In this document: piece after piece, positions 9,102 to 18,381 of the stretch
How the letters are laid out: every line of letters starts with the position of its first letter
Numbering within the stretch: position 1 is the stretch's first letter
Assembly: GCA_963849305.1 (NCBI GenBank)
Contig: CAWKGV010000004.1
Span: forward strand, 204,515-268,514
Direction: 5' to 3'
Length of the DNA: 64,000 nucleotides
From: CAWKGV01 sp963849305
Lineage (GTDB): Bacteria; Pseudomonadota; Alphaproteobacteria; Acetobacterales; Acetobacteraceae
Program-made: the position numbers and the translations under genes
Notes under the pieces: model-generated
What the model was told of the DNA's origin: nothing
The model's input: only the letters and a program-made list of their open reading frames with translations
Database searches by the model: none

Positions 9102-9119
9102 CTACGACCGCAGCACCAC

Positions 9120-9664
9120 CGCTCTGGATCGGCGCGCAGCTGCCGGACAACTTCTTCCTGCCTTCGACGGCCAGCATCTGTTTCAGCTCGCCGAGGATGG
9201 CATCCAGAAGATCGATCCCCGAACCGGCCGTGTGCTCGCCACGATCCCGGCGCCCGGCGACGGCGGCTTGCTCGGGGCTCGCATGGGCCGAAGGGACGCT
9301 CTGGGTGGGGCAGTATCGGGACCGGAAGATCCATCAAGTCGATCCCCAAACCGGGGCGATTCTTCGCACCATCGAATCCAACCGCTTCGTCACCGGGGTC
9401 ACCTGGATCGACGGCGAGCTCTGGCACGGCACCTGGGAAGGTGACGAGAGCGATTTGCGGCGAGTCGATCCTCGAACGGGAGAGGTCCTGGAAAGGCTCG
9501 AGATGCCGCCTGGAGTGGACGTGTCGGGGCTCGAGTCCGATGGCGCCGAGCAGTTCTTCTGCGGAGGCGGAAGCAGCGGGAAGGCGAGAGCCGTCCGCCG
9601 GCCCAGGCGAGGCTCCGCGGCCGGCAGCGGCTCCGAGACCCAAGTCGACCCCGCGAGCAAGTAG
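9120..9664 (+). pseudogene. Beta-propeller (glutamine-cyclotransferase/YVTN-like) remnant
   Basis: Repeated propeller blades are readable: FDGQHLFQLAEDGIQKIDP, then GRVLATIPAPGDGG in one frame, and CSGLAWAEGTLWVGQYRDRK, VTGVTWIDGELWHGTWEGDE and SGLESDGAEQFFCGGGSSGK in the next frame. The two join cleanly if one T of TT at 9268-9269 is removed. The N-terminal part (IGAQLPDNFFLP near 9130) sits in yet another frame, and no start codon is identifiable. The protein type is a cytosolic propeller of unknown substrate, sometimes annotated as glutaminyl-peptide cyclotransferase-like. It flanks the restriction-modification island on its right, so the island may have been inserted into or beside it. 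The following 150 bases to 9818 hold nothing recognisable. Confidence 0.6.
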
Positions 9665-9818
9665 TCGAAGCGGCCCTCGAGGGCGGCAAGCCGCTGGGAT
9701 TGACCATCGCCTGGATCAACCGGCGCAGATCGCGCTCAATACCGGCGTCCCCGCGGAATTCCCCAGTCCGAGTTGGTTCACCGCCGCCACGGTGATCGCC
9801 CGTTTCGCCGAACCCGAC

Positions 9819-10655
9819 TCAAGTTCCGTGCGCCGGAACCTCGAAACTATGCTCGAACGTCGAGTTCTTGCTGTCGCGCACTACCACTTTCATCTCACCC
9901 TGGCCCTTCGGCACGAACCCGAAGGTGATCGCTGGATCGGTGGACAGCGAAATGTCGGCGTCCAGATGCAACACCTCGGCGTCGTTGAACGTCACCTCCA
10001 GGGTCCGGATGAATCGCGCCGGCGTGTAGTTGCGAGTGATCTGGTCCATCTGCATCCCGTTGAAGTTGGGGTGCCGGATCAGCAACTGCGCCTCGACCGG
10101 CTTGCCGGCCTCGAAGCCGCCTAGCAGCCGCAGCTTCATGTGGCCGATATCCCGCAAGGCCGCCGCGTCGTCGGAGCCGGCGGGCGCCGAGCAGCCGCCG
10201 GCCGCCTTCACGAATTTCGCTGTCGCATACAGCGTGCCGTCGGTGGTCTCGGCCACCGCATGGATCAAGGTGTAGTCGTTCACCCGCACCCGCAGCTTGA
10301 GGCTCCGATCATCGGCCTCCGGCCCGAAGACGACATGCGCGGCCAGCGGCGCGGGATTGTTGTCGATCACCAGATAAACCGACTTCACCGGCTTCTCGGA
10401 CGTGACCGTGATGCCGATTGGCACCAGCGCGGCATCGAGCGCGCGGTATGGGGCGTCGAGCGCGATCACGCCGTTGCCGTCGCGCAGCGCCGCGTGCTCG
10501 CCGAAGATCGCGTGCTGCACGTCCTGCCAGCGCGCGGCCCGGACGGCATCCTCGTCCGCGGCCCGCGCGCCCGGTGCCGCCAACAACACCGAAGCCCCCA
10601 GGCCGACGATCACCGCCAGCTTTCGCAGCATTGGGAAATCCGCGCTCACTCCCAT
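9819..10655 (-). CDS. Quinoprotein dehydrogenase-associated SoxYZ-like carrier
   Basis: A 278-residue exported protein. A signal peptide (LRKLAVIVGLGASVLLAAPGARA) is followed by a SoxY-like half (residues about 35-165) and a SoxZ-like half with IRHPNFNGMQMD near residue 195. Such fused SoxYZ-like carriers accompany PQQ-dependent alcohol dehydrogenases and a zinc metallohydrolase in the so-called quinoprotein relay; their substrate is not established. The ATG at 10655 is chosen because AAGGAG lies five bases upstream; it overlaps the end of the preceding metallohydrolase gene by 10 bases. A Met at 10631 would give a more conventional signal peptide. No PQQ dehydrogenase gene lies in this window. 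Confidence 0.8.
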   Translation of the reverse strand: MGVSADFPMLRKLAVIVGLGASVLLAAPGARAADEDAVRAARWQDVQHAIFGEHAALRDGNGVIALDAPYRALDAALVPIGITVTSEKPVKSVYLVIDNNPAPLAAHVVFGPEADDRSLKLRVRVNDYTLIHAVAETTDGTLYATAKFVKAAGGCSAPAGSDDAAALRDIGHMKLRLLGGFEAGKPVEAQLLIRHPNFNGMQMDQITRNYTPARFIRTLEVTFNDAEVLHLDADISLSTDPAITFGFVPKGQGEMKVVVRDSKNSTFEHSFEVPAHGT

Positions 10656-11593
10656 TCCAGCTCCTTATATGCCTCGATCACGTTGCGGCCGTTATAGTCG
10701 TCGAACAGCGCCCATTTGTAGCGTTCCGCCGCGGCGACGGTCCGCGCCGCCTGCTCGATCGGCGTGCCGGCCGCGACCGCGTCGCGGGTCTCGCGCAGCA
10801 AGGTCCGCAAATAGCGTTCCTCGTCCGCCGCCGCGTCCGGCCACGCCACGCCGATCGGCCCGTGGCCGGGCACGGCGAGCCTGGCGCCCAGCGCCTTTAG
10901 CCCCGCCAGTTCGCGCAACCATCCGGTCAGGCTGCCGTCGAGCGCGGGCACGCGGTGGACGAACAGCAGGTCGGCTGGCAGCAAGGTACCGGTCTGGCGG
11001 TCGAGGATGCTCAGATCGGCGTCGGTGTGCGCCGGCCCATGCGCGGTGAGCGCCAGCACCCGCCCGCCCAGGTCGATTTCCGCGTGATCCCGCACCAGCA
11101 TGGTGGGCGTCACGACCGGCCCGGCCCTATCAGCGCCGAGAATATTGTCCAAGCCCTTCTGGTAGAATGCGCCACGCGCGGCGAGCGCATTGGGCAGCCG
11201 GGCATGGCCCACGAACACCGGCGCGTCCTGGCGAAAGGCACCGGCCCCGAACACATGGTCCGGATGGACGTGCGACATCACCACATAGCAAATCGGCAGG
11301 CGAGTAACGGAGCGGATCGCCGCGCGCAGGCGTTCGCCGTCGCGAATATCGCCGCCGGGGTCGATGACGGCCACGCCGTCGCGACCCACGATAAAGCCGA
11401 TATTGGCGATCGCGTCGTCGTTGGCCACCGTCGCGTCCTGCTCGACGCCGCGCCGCACATGGATACCGGGCGCGATCTCGACTATCGCGAATGGCGCATC
11501 CCCGGCGGCGCGTGCCAAGGCGGGAACGCAGCAGGCGCACATCCCGCCGAACAGCGCCTGCCTGCGCGACAGCCACGCGGTCTGGAGTCTCAT
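10646..11593 (-). CDS. Quinoprotein relay system zinc metallohydrolase (MBL fold)
   Basis: A 315-residue metallo-beta-lactamase-fold protein. The N-terminus SRRQALFGG followed by a hydrophobic stretch looks like a twin-arginine export signal, so it probably acts folded in the periplasm. The zinc motif HVHPDH is at residues 108-113, with further ligands in HGPAHTDAD and VPGHGP. It is encoded directly upstream of, and overlaps, the SoxYZ-like carrier, the characteristic pairing of the quinoprotein relay. The start at 11593 is chosen so that the Tat motif falls at residues 9-14; upstream codons would bury it. Confidence 0.8.
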   Translation of the reverse strand: MRLQTAWLSRRQALFGGMCACCVPALARAAGDAPFAIVEIAPGIHVRRGVEQDATVANDDAIANIGFIVGRDGVAVIDPGGDIRDGERLRAAIRSVTRLPICYVVMSHVHPDHVFGAGAFRQDAPVFVGHARLPNALAARGAFYQKGLDNILGADRAGPVVTPTMLVRDHAEIDLGGRVLALTAHGPAHTDADLSILDRQTGTLLPADLLFVHRVPALDGSLTGWLRELAGLKALGARLAVPGHGPIGVAWPDAAADEERYLRTLLRETRDAVAAGTPIEQAARTVAAAERYKWALFDDYNGRNVIEAYKELEWE

Positions 11594-11628
11594 GGCTTTT
11601 CTCTTCCCACATGACGAGAGCGGTACCA

Positions 11629-11835
11629 ATGGCCCTCGTTCTCCGGCCCTATGGCTGCCTCGGCTCCACCAATGACGAGGCGCAACGGCTGGCGCAAGCC
11701 GGCGCTCTGCATGGCACCGTGGTTACGGCGCGCGAGCGACCGCCGGGCGAGGCCGGCAGGCGCGCGGTTGGATCAGCCCACCGGCCAACCTCTATGCCTG
11801 GCGGTGGCCGATGCATTGAGGCAGATCGGGGGTGA
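11629..11835 (+). pseudogene. Partial duplicate of the birA 5' end
   Basis: Bases 11629-11800 closely copy the first part of intact birA at 12665: the deduced LGSTNDEAQRLAQAGALHGTV matches LGSTNDEAQRLAQAGAAHGTV. A one-base deletion (GAGCGACC versus GAGCAGACC) derails the frame. After TCTATGCCT the copy jumps to GCGGTGGCCGATGC, skipping the corresponding 70 or so bases of the real gene. A third, poorer scrap (PTNDQAQGLTSAG at about 11875-11915) follows. It cannot encode a ligase. The arrangement indicates duplication and decay around an inserted segment. Confidence 0.8.
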
Positions 11836-11856
11836 TGTCCCGCTCGATGTCACTCC

Positions 11857-11929
11857 CATGGCCGCATCGCCTCCCACCAATGACCAGGCGCAAGGGCTGA
11901 CAAGCGCGGGGAGCGTCACGCGGTGCTGA
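11857..11929 (+). repeat. Third degraded scrap of birA 5' sequence
   Basis: The stretch around CCCACCAATGACCAGGCGCA resembles TCCACCAATGACGAGGCGCA in birA and in the first broken copy, and translates as PTNDQAQGLTSAG against STNDEAQRLAQAG. The similarity is short, so it may be a remnant of the same duplication or coincidence. Confidence 0.45.
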
Positions 11930-11990
11930 CGTTGCAGGCGATCAGGACCGGCCGGAGCGGAGCGAGGGTGTTAGTGACGAGGTTAGGAGC

Positions 11991-12461
11991 ATGAACAACG
12001 TAACCAATTCCATGCGCGACCTCGTCGCCCCCAAGCTCACGATAGTGGAGGACGCCAGCGGCCTCATCGTGGTCGGCGACATGATGGAGTCGGGCAGGGG
12101 GGAGGCGTCTTCCGCGATAGGCGACTCCCACCTGGAGCACGCGGCCGGCTTCGTGCGCGAGGACGCACCCGAAGAGAGGCTGCGAAAGCTCCAGGACTTC
12201 CTCGGCAGGACCGGCACGCCGGCGGAGAACGTCGTCTTGTTCGCCGACCTGCTCTTCATCCCCGCCAGGGATGGCCTACCCAGTCTGGAGCTGAGCCCGC
12301 AACGACGGAAGGAGAAGACTTTCGAGGCGCTCTTTCGCCAAATCAAGCCCGTCGCGCGGCAGACGCCCGTGATGCTGCTCGTCGAGGACGCGCACTGGCT
12401 GGATCCGAGCTCGCGCGAACTTCTCGACCTGACGATCGAGCGCCTGTCGGACCCGACCTAA
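11991..12461 (+). pseudogene. Fragment of AAA-type ATPase domain from an adenylate-cyclase-like regulator
   Basis: A 156-codon open frame whose C-terminal two-thirds matches the ATPase region of large class III adenylate/guanylate cyclase proteins: HLEHAAGFVREDAPEERL, LSPQRRKEKTFEALF, then the Walker B-type MLLVEDAHWLDPSSRELLD. The upstream Walker A, the cyclase domain and the downstream TPR part are absent, and the first 45 residues do not match the family. A stop follows shortly after Walker B. It therefore cannot be a functional ATPase and is best read as a transferred or rearranged fragment trapped between the broken and intact birA copies. The 200 bases after it (12462-12664) hold no recognisable gene. 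Confidence 0.65.
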
Positions 12462-12664
12462 GACAAGCCAGAGGTCTGCTTGAAACCGTGCCGCCGCAGA
12501 CCGAGGCGTTCGTTTCACCCAAGCCACCCGCGTCGCAGCGAGCCCTGTCCCAGGCCGAGCCGGCGGGCGAGCGCAACCTCCCCGTCGTTGCCCACGCCGG
12601 TGTTCGCGCCGATGTGTGGCTGATCCAGTTCTGGTGGCCGCTGCATGGAAGGGCGTGAGCGGAG

Positions 12665-13417
12665 ATGGTGATCGCCTTCGATCTCCGATCCTACGACAGT
12701 CTCGGTTCCACCAATGACGAGGCGCAACGGCTGGCGCAAGCCGGCGCTGCGCACGGCACCGTGGTCACGGCGCGCGAGCAGACCGCCGGGCGAGGCAGGC
12801 AGGCGCGCGGCTGGATCAGCCCACCGGGCAATCTCTATGCCTCGATCCTGCTGCGGCTTGACCTGCCCCCGGCGCGCCTGCCCGAGCTGTCCTTCGTCGC
12901 CGCTCTGGCGGTGGCCGATGCGGTCGATCGCTTCCTCCCCGGCTCCCGGCGCGCGAGGTTGAAATGGCCGAACGACGTGCTGGTGGCGGGCGCCAAAATA
13001 TCAGGCATCCTGATCGAGCGCACCGAGGACGCGGTCATCGTCGGCATCGGCCTGAACGTGCGACACCGGCCCCAAGGCACGCCCTATCCCGCGATCTCGC
13101 TCGCGGAGGCGATCGGCGAATCGCGGGTGCCAGGGGACGATACGGTTCCATCGATCGATGCAGTCCGCACCGGCGTGCTCGACGCTTTCGCGTCCCGGCT
13201 GGGGTCGTGGGAGCAGGGCGGTTTCAAGTCGATACGCGCGGCCTGGCTCGCGCGCGCCCATCCCTTCGGCACACCCCTCAACGTGCATGTCAACAATGCT
13301 ATCATCGCGGGCGCCTTCGCCGGCCTCGATCCCGGTGGCGCGCTGCTGCTCGACACCCAGGCGGGCCGGCTGCGGCTGCTCGCGGGCGAGGTGCGATCCG
13401 CCGATCAGGCCAGATAG
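12665..13417 (+). CDS. birA: Biotin--[acetyl-CoA-carboxylase] ligase
   Basis: A 250-residue cytoplasmic enzyme that activates biotin as biotinyl-AMP and attaches it to the biotin carboxyl carrier protein. The glycine-rich loop GRGRQARGW is at residues 42-50 and the KWPNDV block at 100-105, with GIGLNV further on. There is no N-terminal helix-turn-helix, so it is the monofunctional class without repressor activity. ATG at 12665 with a purine-rich GAGCGGAG just upstream. Its 3' end overlaps the convergent carboxypeptidase by 13 bases. Broken copies of its 5' end lie 1 kb upstream. Confidence 0.93.
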   Translation: MVIAFDLRSYDSLGSTNDEAQRLAQAGAAHGTVVTAREQTAGRGRQARGWISPPGNLYASILLRLDLPPARLPELSFVAALAVADAVDRFLPGSRRARLKWPNDVLVAGAKISGILIERTEDAVIVGIGLNVRHRPQGTPYPAISLAEAIGESRVPGDDTVPSIDAVRTGVLDAFASRLGSWEQGGFKSIRAAWLARAHPFGTPLNVHVNNAIIAGAFAGLDPGGALLLDTQAGRLRLLAGEVRSADQAR

Positions 13418-14899
13418 CGCGCCGTCAGATGCGCCTTGAAGTCCGCCGGATCGAGCGGCTTGCCGGTCGCTTCGCGCAGCAGGTCGTTGAACCCGAGCAG
13501 GCTGCCCTTGGCATGGACGTTCTCCCGCAGCCAGCCGAGCAGCGGCGCCAGGTCGCCCTCCCGGAGCGCGGCATCGAGGTCGGGCAGCGCGCGCCGCGCC
13601 GCCGCCATGAGCTGCGCGGCGGCCATCGCGCCCAGCGTGTAGCTCGGGAAATAGCCGAACGCGCCGTCGTACCAGTGGATGTCTTGCAGGCAGCCCCGCG
13701 CATCGTCGGGCGGGGCGCCGCCGAGCAGGGCACGGAAGCCGTCGTTCCAGGCGCCGGGCAGGTCCGCCGCCGCGAGGTCGCCCGCGATCAGCGCCTGCTC
13801 CAGCCGGAAGCGCAGGATCACGTGCGCCGGATAGGTCATCTCATCGGCATCGACCCGGATGAAGCCCCGCTCCACGCGCCGCCAGAGCCGGGCGAGATTG
13901 TCCGCCCGGTACGGTCCCGGATCGCCCCCGAAGGCCGAGTGCAGCTCCGGGCCGAGCCATTGCAGGAACGGGTCCGACCGGCAGGCCTGCATCTCGAAGA
14001 TCAGCGATTGGCTCTCATGGGCCGCCATCCCGGCTGCCTCGCCGACCGGCTGGCGGGCGTGCGCCGGCGGCAGTCCGCGCTCGTACAGCGCGTGTCCGGT
14101 CTCGTGGATCACCGCGAGCACGGACTGCGCGAAGTCCGCCTCCTGGTACCGCGTGGTGATGCGCACATCGGTCGGGGTGCCGCCGGAGAAGGGATGCGCG
14201 GAGCGGTCGAGCCGGGCATGGGCGAAATCGAGCCCGAGGCCTTCGGCGAGCCGCCGGCACAGCGCCTCCTGCGCGTCAATCGGGAACGGACCGCTTGGTG
14301 CGACGGTTGGGCCGTGCCTGGCCTGGCGCTCCTCAGCGGCGGGCAGGGCGCGGTGCAGGAAAGTCTCGTAGTCGGCGAACACCGGGGCGACATCGGCCGC
14401 CGCGACCCCGCGCTGATACCCGTCCATCAGGGCATCGTAGCGCGAGAGCCCGAGCGCCGGGGCGAGTACCTGACGCCGCTTCGCGGGCCAGTGCCAAAAC
14501 CTCGGCGAACCGCGGGCGGACCAGGGCGAAGTCCGATGCCGGGCGGGCCTCCCGCCAAACCATCTCGCAGGCGGAGTTGGCGCGCGCCTGCGCCTCCACC
14601 AAGTCCGCCGGCAGTGCCGAGGCGCGCGTGTAGGCGTGGCGCATCAACCCGAGATTGGCCGCTCGCCAAGGGTCTAGGTCGGGCGCGCCGGCTTCCACGT
14701 CATCGAGGTCGGCCCCGACCTCCGGGGCGGTCAGCAGCGCATGGGCAAGCCCCGCGAGGGTCGCGAGCTGGTCGCCGCGCGCGGCACTCCCGCCCGGCGG
14801 CATCATCGCCGCAGCGTCCCACCCGAGCAGCCCGGAGACCTCACTCATGATGGCGATGCGGGCGAAGCGCGCGGTCAGCCGGTCATAGGCGGCGGTCAT
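13405..14899 (-). pseudogene. M32 family carboxypeptidase (carboxypeptidase Taq), one +1 frameshift
   Basis: This zinc carboxypeptidase would release C-terminal residues from peptides in the cytoplasm. The N-terminal third (MTAAYDRLTARFARI, then LLGWDAAAMMPPGG) starts at ATG 14899. The remainder, with the catalytic HETGH motif (VIHETGHALYERGL) and HESQSLIFE, is in the adjacent frame and ends at 13405. Removing one C of CC at 14469-14470 restores LAREAAS-VLAPALGLSRYDA and gives about 497 residues, the normal family length. The start overlaps the SURF1 stop (ATGA). All other features look intact, so the lesion may be an assembly indel. Confidence 0.8.
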
Positions 14900-15651
14900 G
14901 CGGCCAGCCTCGTGCGCGCCCAACTCGCGAACACCGCCACCAACCCGGCCGCGAGGCCGTACCAGGTGATCGCGTACGACAGATGGTTGTTGGGCGGCCG
15001 CGGCAGGTGCCGCGCCGGCATCGGAGTGACGCCGGGCGGCACCCGACCCATCGCAACCAGCGTGAACGGCGCGACCCGAGCCAGCCCGAGCGCGGTGCCG
15101 ATCTTGGTTGGATCGAGCGTGAAGAACTGCCGCCGCGCCAAGTCGTCGCCCGCGCCCAACAGGCGCGGCCGGTCCGGTTCGCGGATGTAGCCCTCGATCG
15201 TGACCGGCCCGGTTGGCGCGGCGGGTACCCCGCTTTCGGTCGGCACCCAGCCGCGATCGACCAGCACCACCGCCCCGTCCTCACGCGCCAGCGGCACGAT
15301 CTGCTCCGCGCCCAGCACCGGCCCCAGCGGCGTGTCCTGCACGGAAACCCCGAAGAGCGCGGTCGGCCCCGGCAGGAACCGCCCACGGACGCTTACCTTG
15401 GTGAACGGGGCGGGATGCGCCGGCAGCGGGATCGCGGGCGCGGCCTCGGCCTGGGCGATCCGGGCGAGAATGGCCTCCTTCCACGCCAGCCGCTTCACCT
15501 GCCAGGTGCCCAGCCCCAGCAGCACGGCAAACATCGCCAGCGCCATCAGCCCGGGCCAGAGCAGCGCCGCGCGCGCTTGTCGAGCAGGCGGCGCAACCCG
15601 TGCTCCGCCTCCGGCTGCGGGAGGAGGCCGGGGACAAGGGTCGTACCTCAA
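14896..15651 (-). CDS. SURF1 family cytochrome oxidase assembly protein
   Basis: A 251-residue inner-membrane protein that helps insert haem into subunit I of aa3-type cytochrome c oxidase. The family hallmark LGLGTWQVKRLAWKEAIL directly follows the first membrane helix (residues about 30-50), a periplasmic domain contains VVLVDRGWVP, and a second membrane helix (YAITWYGLAAGLVAVFASWA) closes the protein. It lies downstream of the subunit III gene in the same orientation, the usual alphaproteobacterial order. The start is tentative; the first 28 residues are proline- and alanine-rich and poorly conserved. Confidence 0.9.
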   Translation of the reverse strand: MRYDPCPRPPPAAGGGARVAPPARQARAALLWPGLMALAMFAVLLGLGTWQVKRLAWKEAILARIAQAEAAPAIPLPAHPAPFTKVSVRGRFLPGPTALFGVSVQDTPLGPVLGAEQIVPLAREDGAVVLVDRGWVPTESGVPAAPTGPVTIEGYIREPDRPRLLGAGDDLARRQFFTLDPTKIGTALGLARVAPFTLVAMGRVPPGVTPMPARHLPRPPNNHLSYAITWYGLAAGLVAVFASWARTRLAA

Positions 15652-15714
15652 GAAATCAACCTCACAGCCCCATCTCGGAGGGGCGATGCCGACACTGCAA
15701 GGCGGGCCGCATCA

Positions 15715-16569
15715 TCAGGGCGAGGCGACGACAGCGCTCGCCCCATACCAGTAGATGCAGGTGAACAGGAATAGCCACACCACATCGACGAAATGCCAGT
15801 ACCAGGCAGCGGCCTCGAAGCCGAAATGCCGCTGCGGAGTGAACTGCCCGGCGCGGGCACGGAACCAGCAGACGATCAGGAAACAGGTGCCGACGATCAC
15901 GTGAAAGCCGTGGAACCCGGTCGCGAGGAAGAACACGGACGGATAGATGCCGCCGCCCACGAACTTGAACGGCGCGTGCGAGTACTCGATCACCTGGCAC
16001 CCGGTGAAGCTCGCTCCCAGCAGGACGGTGAGCGCGAGCCCGGTCACCAATCCCTTCTTGTCGCCTTCGATCAGGCAGTGATGCGCCCAGGTGATCGTGG
16101 TCCCGGACAGCAGCAGGATCATGGTGTTGAGGATGGGGATGTGGAACGGGTCGTAGGTGTGGATGCCAGGCGGCGGCCAGACCGGGGTGGTCAGCCCCGA
16201 GACGTTCTCGGGAAACAGGGCGTAATTGAAGAAAGCCCAGAAGAACGCGACGAAGAACATCACCTCGCTGGAGATGAAGAACATCATCCCGTAGCGCATC
16301 CCGAGCCGGACAATCGGCGTGTGCAGGCCCGGCGTCCGGCTCTCGCGCAGCACGTCGCGCCACCAGAACCACATCACCGCGAAGATGATGAGCGCTCCGA
16401 CCACTATGCCGGCGTAGCTGCCGTAATGCGCCGCCATGATGATGCCGACGAACAGGATCGCCCCGCCAAGGGCGCCGATGATCGGCCAGGGGCTAGGATC
16501 GGGCACGTAGTAGGGCGCCTTGAGCCCCGAACTCGCGGGAGCCGGTGTGCCGTGCGCGTGATCGCTCAT
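15715..16569 (-). CDS. Cytochrome c oxidase subunit III
   Basis: A 284-residue seven-helix membrane subunit of the aa3-type haem-copper oxidase. Conserved segments include FFISSEVMFFVAFFWAFF, WPPPGIHTYDPF, TGFHGFHVIVGT and AAAWYWHFVDVVWLFLF at the C-terminus, where the subunit III signature ends. The remaining oxidase genes are expected upstream on this strand but are outside or replaced, since an MFS gene comes next. SURF1 follows 63 bases downstream. Confidence 0.93.
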   Translation of the reverse strand: MSDHAHGTPAPASSGLKAPYYVPDPSPWPIIGALGGAILFVGIIMAAHYGSYAGIVVGALIIFAVMWFWWRDVLRESRTPGLHTPIVRLGMRYGMMFFISSEVMFFVAFFWAFFNYALFPENVSGLTTPVWPPPGIHTYDPFHIPILNTMILLLSGTTITWAHHCLIEGDKKGLVTGLALTVLLGASFTGCQVIEYSHAPFKFVGGGIYPSVFFLATGFHGFHVIVGTCFLIVCWFRARAGQFTPQRHFGFEAAAWYWHFVDVVWLFLFTCIYWYGASAVVASP

Positions 16570-16658
16570 GCCCTGCCCGTATGTCCCTGCCCATGTGAAC
16601 GCCGGGGAAGCCGACCCGGCACTTGTGGCGGCGCATCATCAACGATTCTGCCGACGGT

Positions 16659-17889
16659 TCAAGGCCCTGTCGGGCGCAGCCGCGCCAAGTCGCGCGGGAT
16701 GCCGCGAATCGCCATGAACGCGACCAGGTAGGTCAGCACCGACATCAGAGAACGGCGCGCCGGGAAAATGCAGCGGCGCGCCAGGCCCGGTGAACGCCCC
16801 GAACAGCCAGCCCGCCACCAGCGGCGAGACGATGGCGGTCAGTCCTTGCAGGGATGCGAGCGCGCCCTGCATCTCGCCCTGACGGTCCGGCCCGGCGCCC
16901 GCGGAGATCATCGCCTGCACCGCCGGCCCGGCGATGGCGCCGAACGATTGCAGCACCACGCCCAGATAGATCGCCCAGCCGGCCGGCGCGAACGCGAAGG
17001 CGGAATAGGCGCAAGCCGCGAGCGCATAGCCCGTCAGCGCCGCCCGGCGCTCGCCGAGCTGGGGGATGATGCGGCGGACCAGCAGACCCTGGACCAGTGC
17101 CTGGGTGACGCCGACGGCGGCCAGCGCGAATCCGTTCTGCCGCGTGCCCCAGCCGAAGCGCAGGTTATTGGACAGCACGAAGCTGCTTTGCAGCGCCCCT
17201 AGCGCGAACCAGGCGCAGCACCAGGCCAGACCGAGGCGGACAAAGGCGCGATCGCCAAGGATCGCCTCCACCGAGCCGACCGGGTTGGCCCGCCGCCAGT
17301 CGAAGGCTCGGCGGCGCTCACGGGAGAGACTTTCGGGGAGGACAAGGAGGCCATACAGCATGTTGCAGAAGGCGAGGCCGGCTGCCGCCAGGAAAGGCAG
17401 CCGCAGCCCATACCCACCCAGCACCCCGCCCAGCGCCGGGCCGAGCACGAATCCCAGGCCGTACATCGCGCCCACCAGCCCGAACCGCTGCGCCCGGCGC
17501 TGCGGCGGGGTCACGTCGGCGACATAGGCCGTCGCCGCCGAGACGTTCGCCGCCGTCGCGCCGGCGATCAGCCGTCCGACAAAGAGCCAGGCCAGGCTCG
17601 GCGCCCAGGCGAGCATCAGGTAATTCGCGCAGACGCCCGACAAGGAAATCAGCAAGATCGGGCGACGTCCGAACCGGTCACTCAATCCGCCGAGGATCGG
17701 GGCGGCGACGAACTGGGTGACGGAGAACACCGCGAGCAAGGCCCCAACCCAGAGCGATGCGCCGGACGCGCCGAGGTGCGACAGGTGCTGCACCAGATCC
17801 GGCACGATTGGCACGACGATGCCGAAGCCAAGCGCGTCGGTCGCGAGCGTGACGAGGATGAAGCCGACCGCGGCGGAACGCTTTGCCAT
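16659..17889 (-). pseudogene. MFS efflux transporter (Tet/TCR-like), C-terminus shifted by +1
   Basis: A 12-helix major facilitator protein of the drug:proton antiporter type. The start MAKRSAAVGFILVTLATDALGFG and motif A GGLSDRFGRRP after helix 2 fit the tetracycline-resistance-like group. The reading frame as given continues to 16639 with a tail (FSDVGADLPGRVHG) that is not membrane-like. Removing one base near 16745-16750 instead gives LMSVLTYLVAFMAIRG, a proper twelfth helix, and a stop at 16659. The substrate is unknown. The transporter may still be intact if the indel is a sequencing error. Confidence 0.75.
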
Positions 17890-18037
17890 GCCGGGTCAAC
17901 GGCCCGGAACGAGGCGGATCAGGCGGAGGGGAGTTCTCCACAGGGTCGTCATCACAGGGTCGTCATCGGCGTCATCCCACTTGCTTTCCTGCCGTCGATG
18001 ATGCAAATGCGAGGAATTCTCAACTCGAGGCATTCCC

Positions 18038-18367
18038 GTGCGCTTCGCTCCTTCACTCGCCCTGGTCGGCTTGCTGGCGCTTTTGGTGCCCGTCAGCGCC
18101 TCGGCGGACGATTCCGTCGTTATCGCGATCAAGGACCATCAGTTCGTTCCGAACAACGTGGCAATTCCGGCGGGCAGGAAAGTCAAGCTCCTGGTCCGCA
18201 ACCAGGATAAGACGACCTCGGAGTTCGAGAGCACAGAATTCCACCGCGAGAAAGTGGTTCAGCCTGGCGGCGAGATCACTGTTTTCGTCGGTCCTCTAAG
18301 CCCCGGCAGTTATGAGTTCTTCGACGATTTCCATCCCGAAACCCGCGGCCATCTGGTCGTGAAGTAA
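18038..18367 (+). CDS. Cupredoxin-domain periplasmic protein next to FTR1
   Basis: A 109-residue protein with a clear signal peptide (residues 1-22, cleavage after SASA) and one cupredoxin-like beta-sandwich (KDHQFVPNNVAIPAG, then PGSYEFFDDFHPE). It resembles the small cupredoxins that accompany FTR1-type iron permeases, where they are thought to bind or oxidise iron for the permease. A classical type 1 copper Cys is absent; Asp, His and Glu residues near the C-terminus are the likely ligands. GTG start at 18038. Only 14 bases separate it from the FTR1 gene, so the two form an operon. Confidence 0.8.
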   Translation: MRFAPSLALVGLLALLVPVSASADDSVVIAIKDHQFVPNNVAIPAGRKVKLLVRNQDKTTSEFESTEFHREKVVQPGGEITVFVGPLSPGSYEFFDDFHPETRGHLVVK

Positions 18368-18381
18368 CCCGGGGACGTGCC

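Noticed and set aside
4764..9177. BREX, DISARM or type I restriction system
   Set aside because: There is no helicase, PglZ, specificity subunit or large translocase; the parts fit only a small PLD nuclease plus methyltransferase system.
12964..14850. A 628-residue plus-strand open frame
   Set aside because: It is antisense to the M32 peptidase, arginine- and proline-rich, with no domain; a GC-rich shadow.
16639..16659. MFS protein ending at 16639 as read directly
   Set aside because: The last 60 or so residues are charged and unlike a membrane helix; the other frame gives a proper final helix and a stop at 16659.
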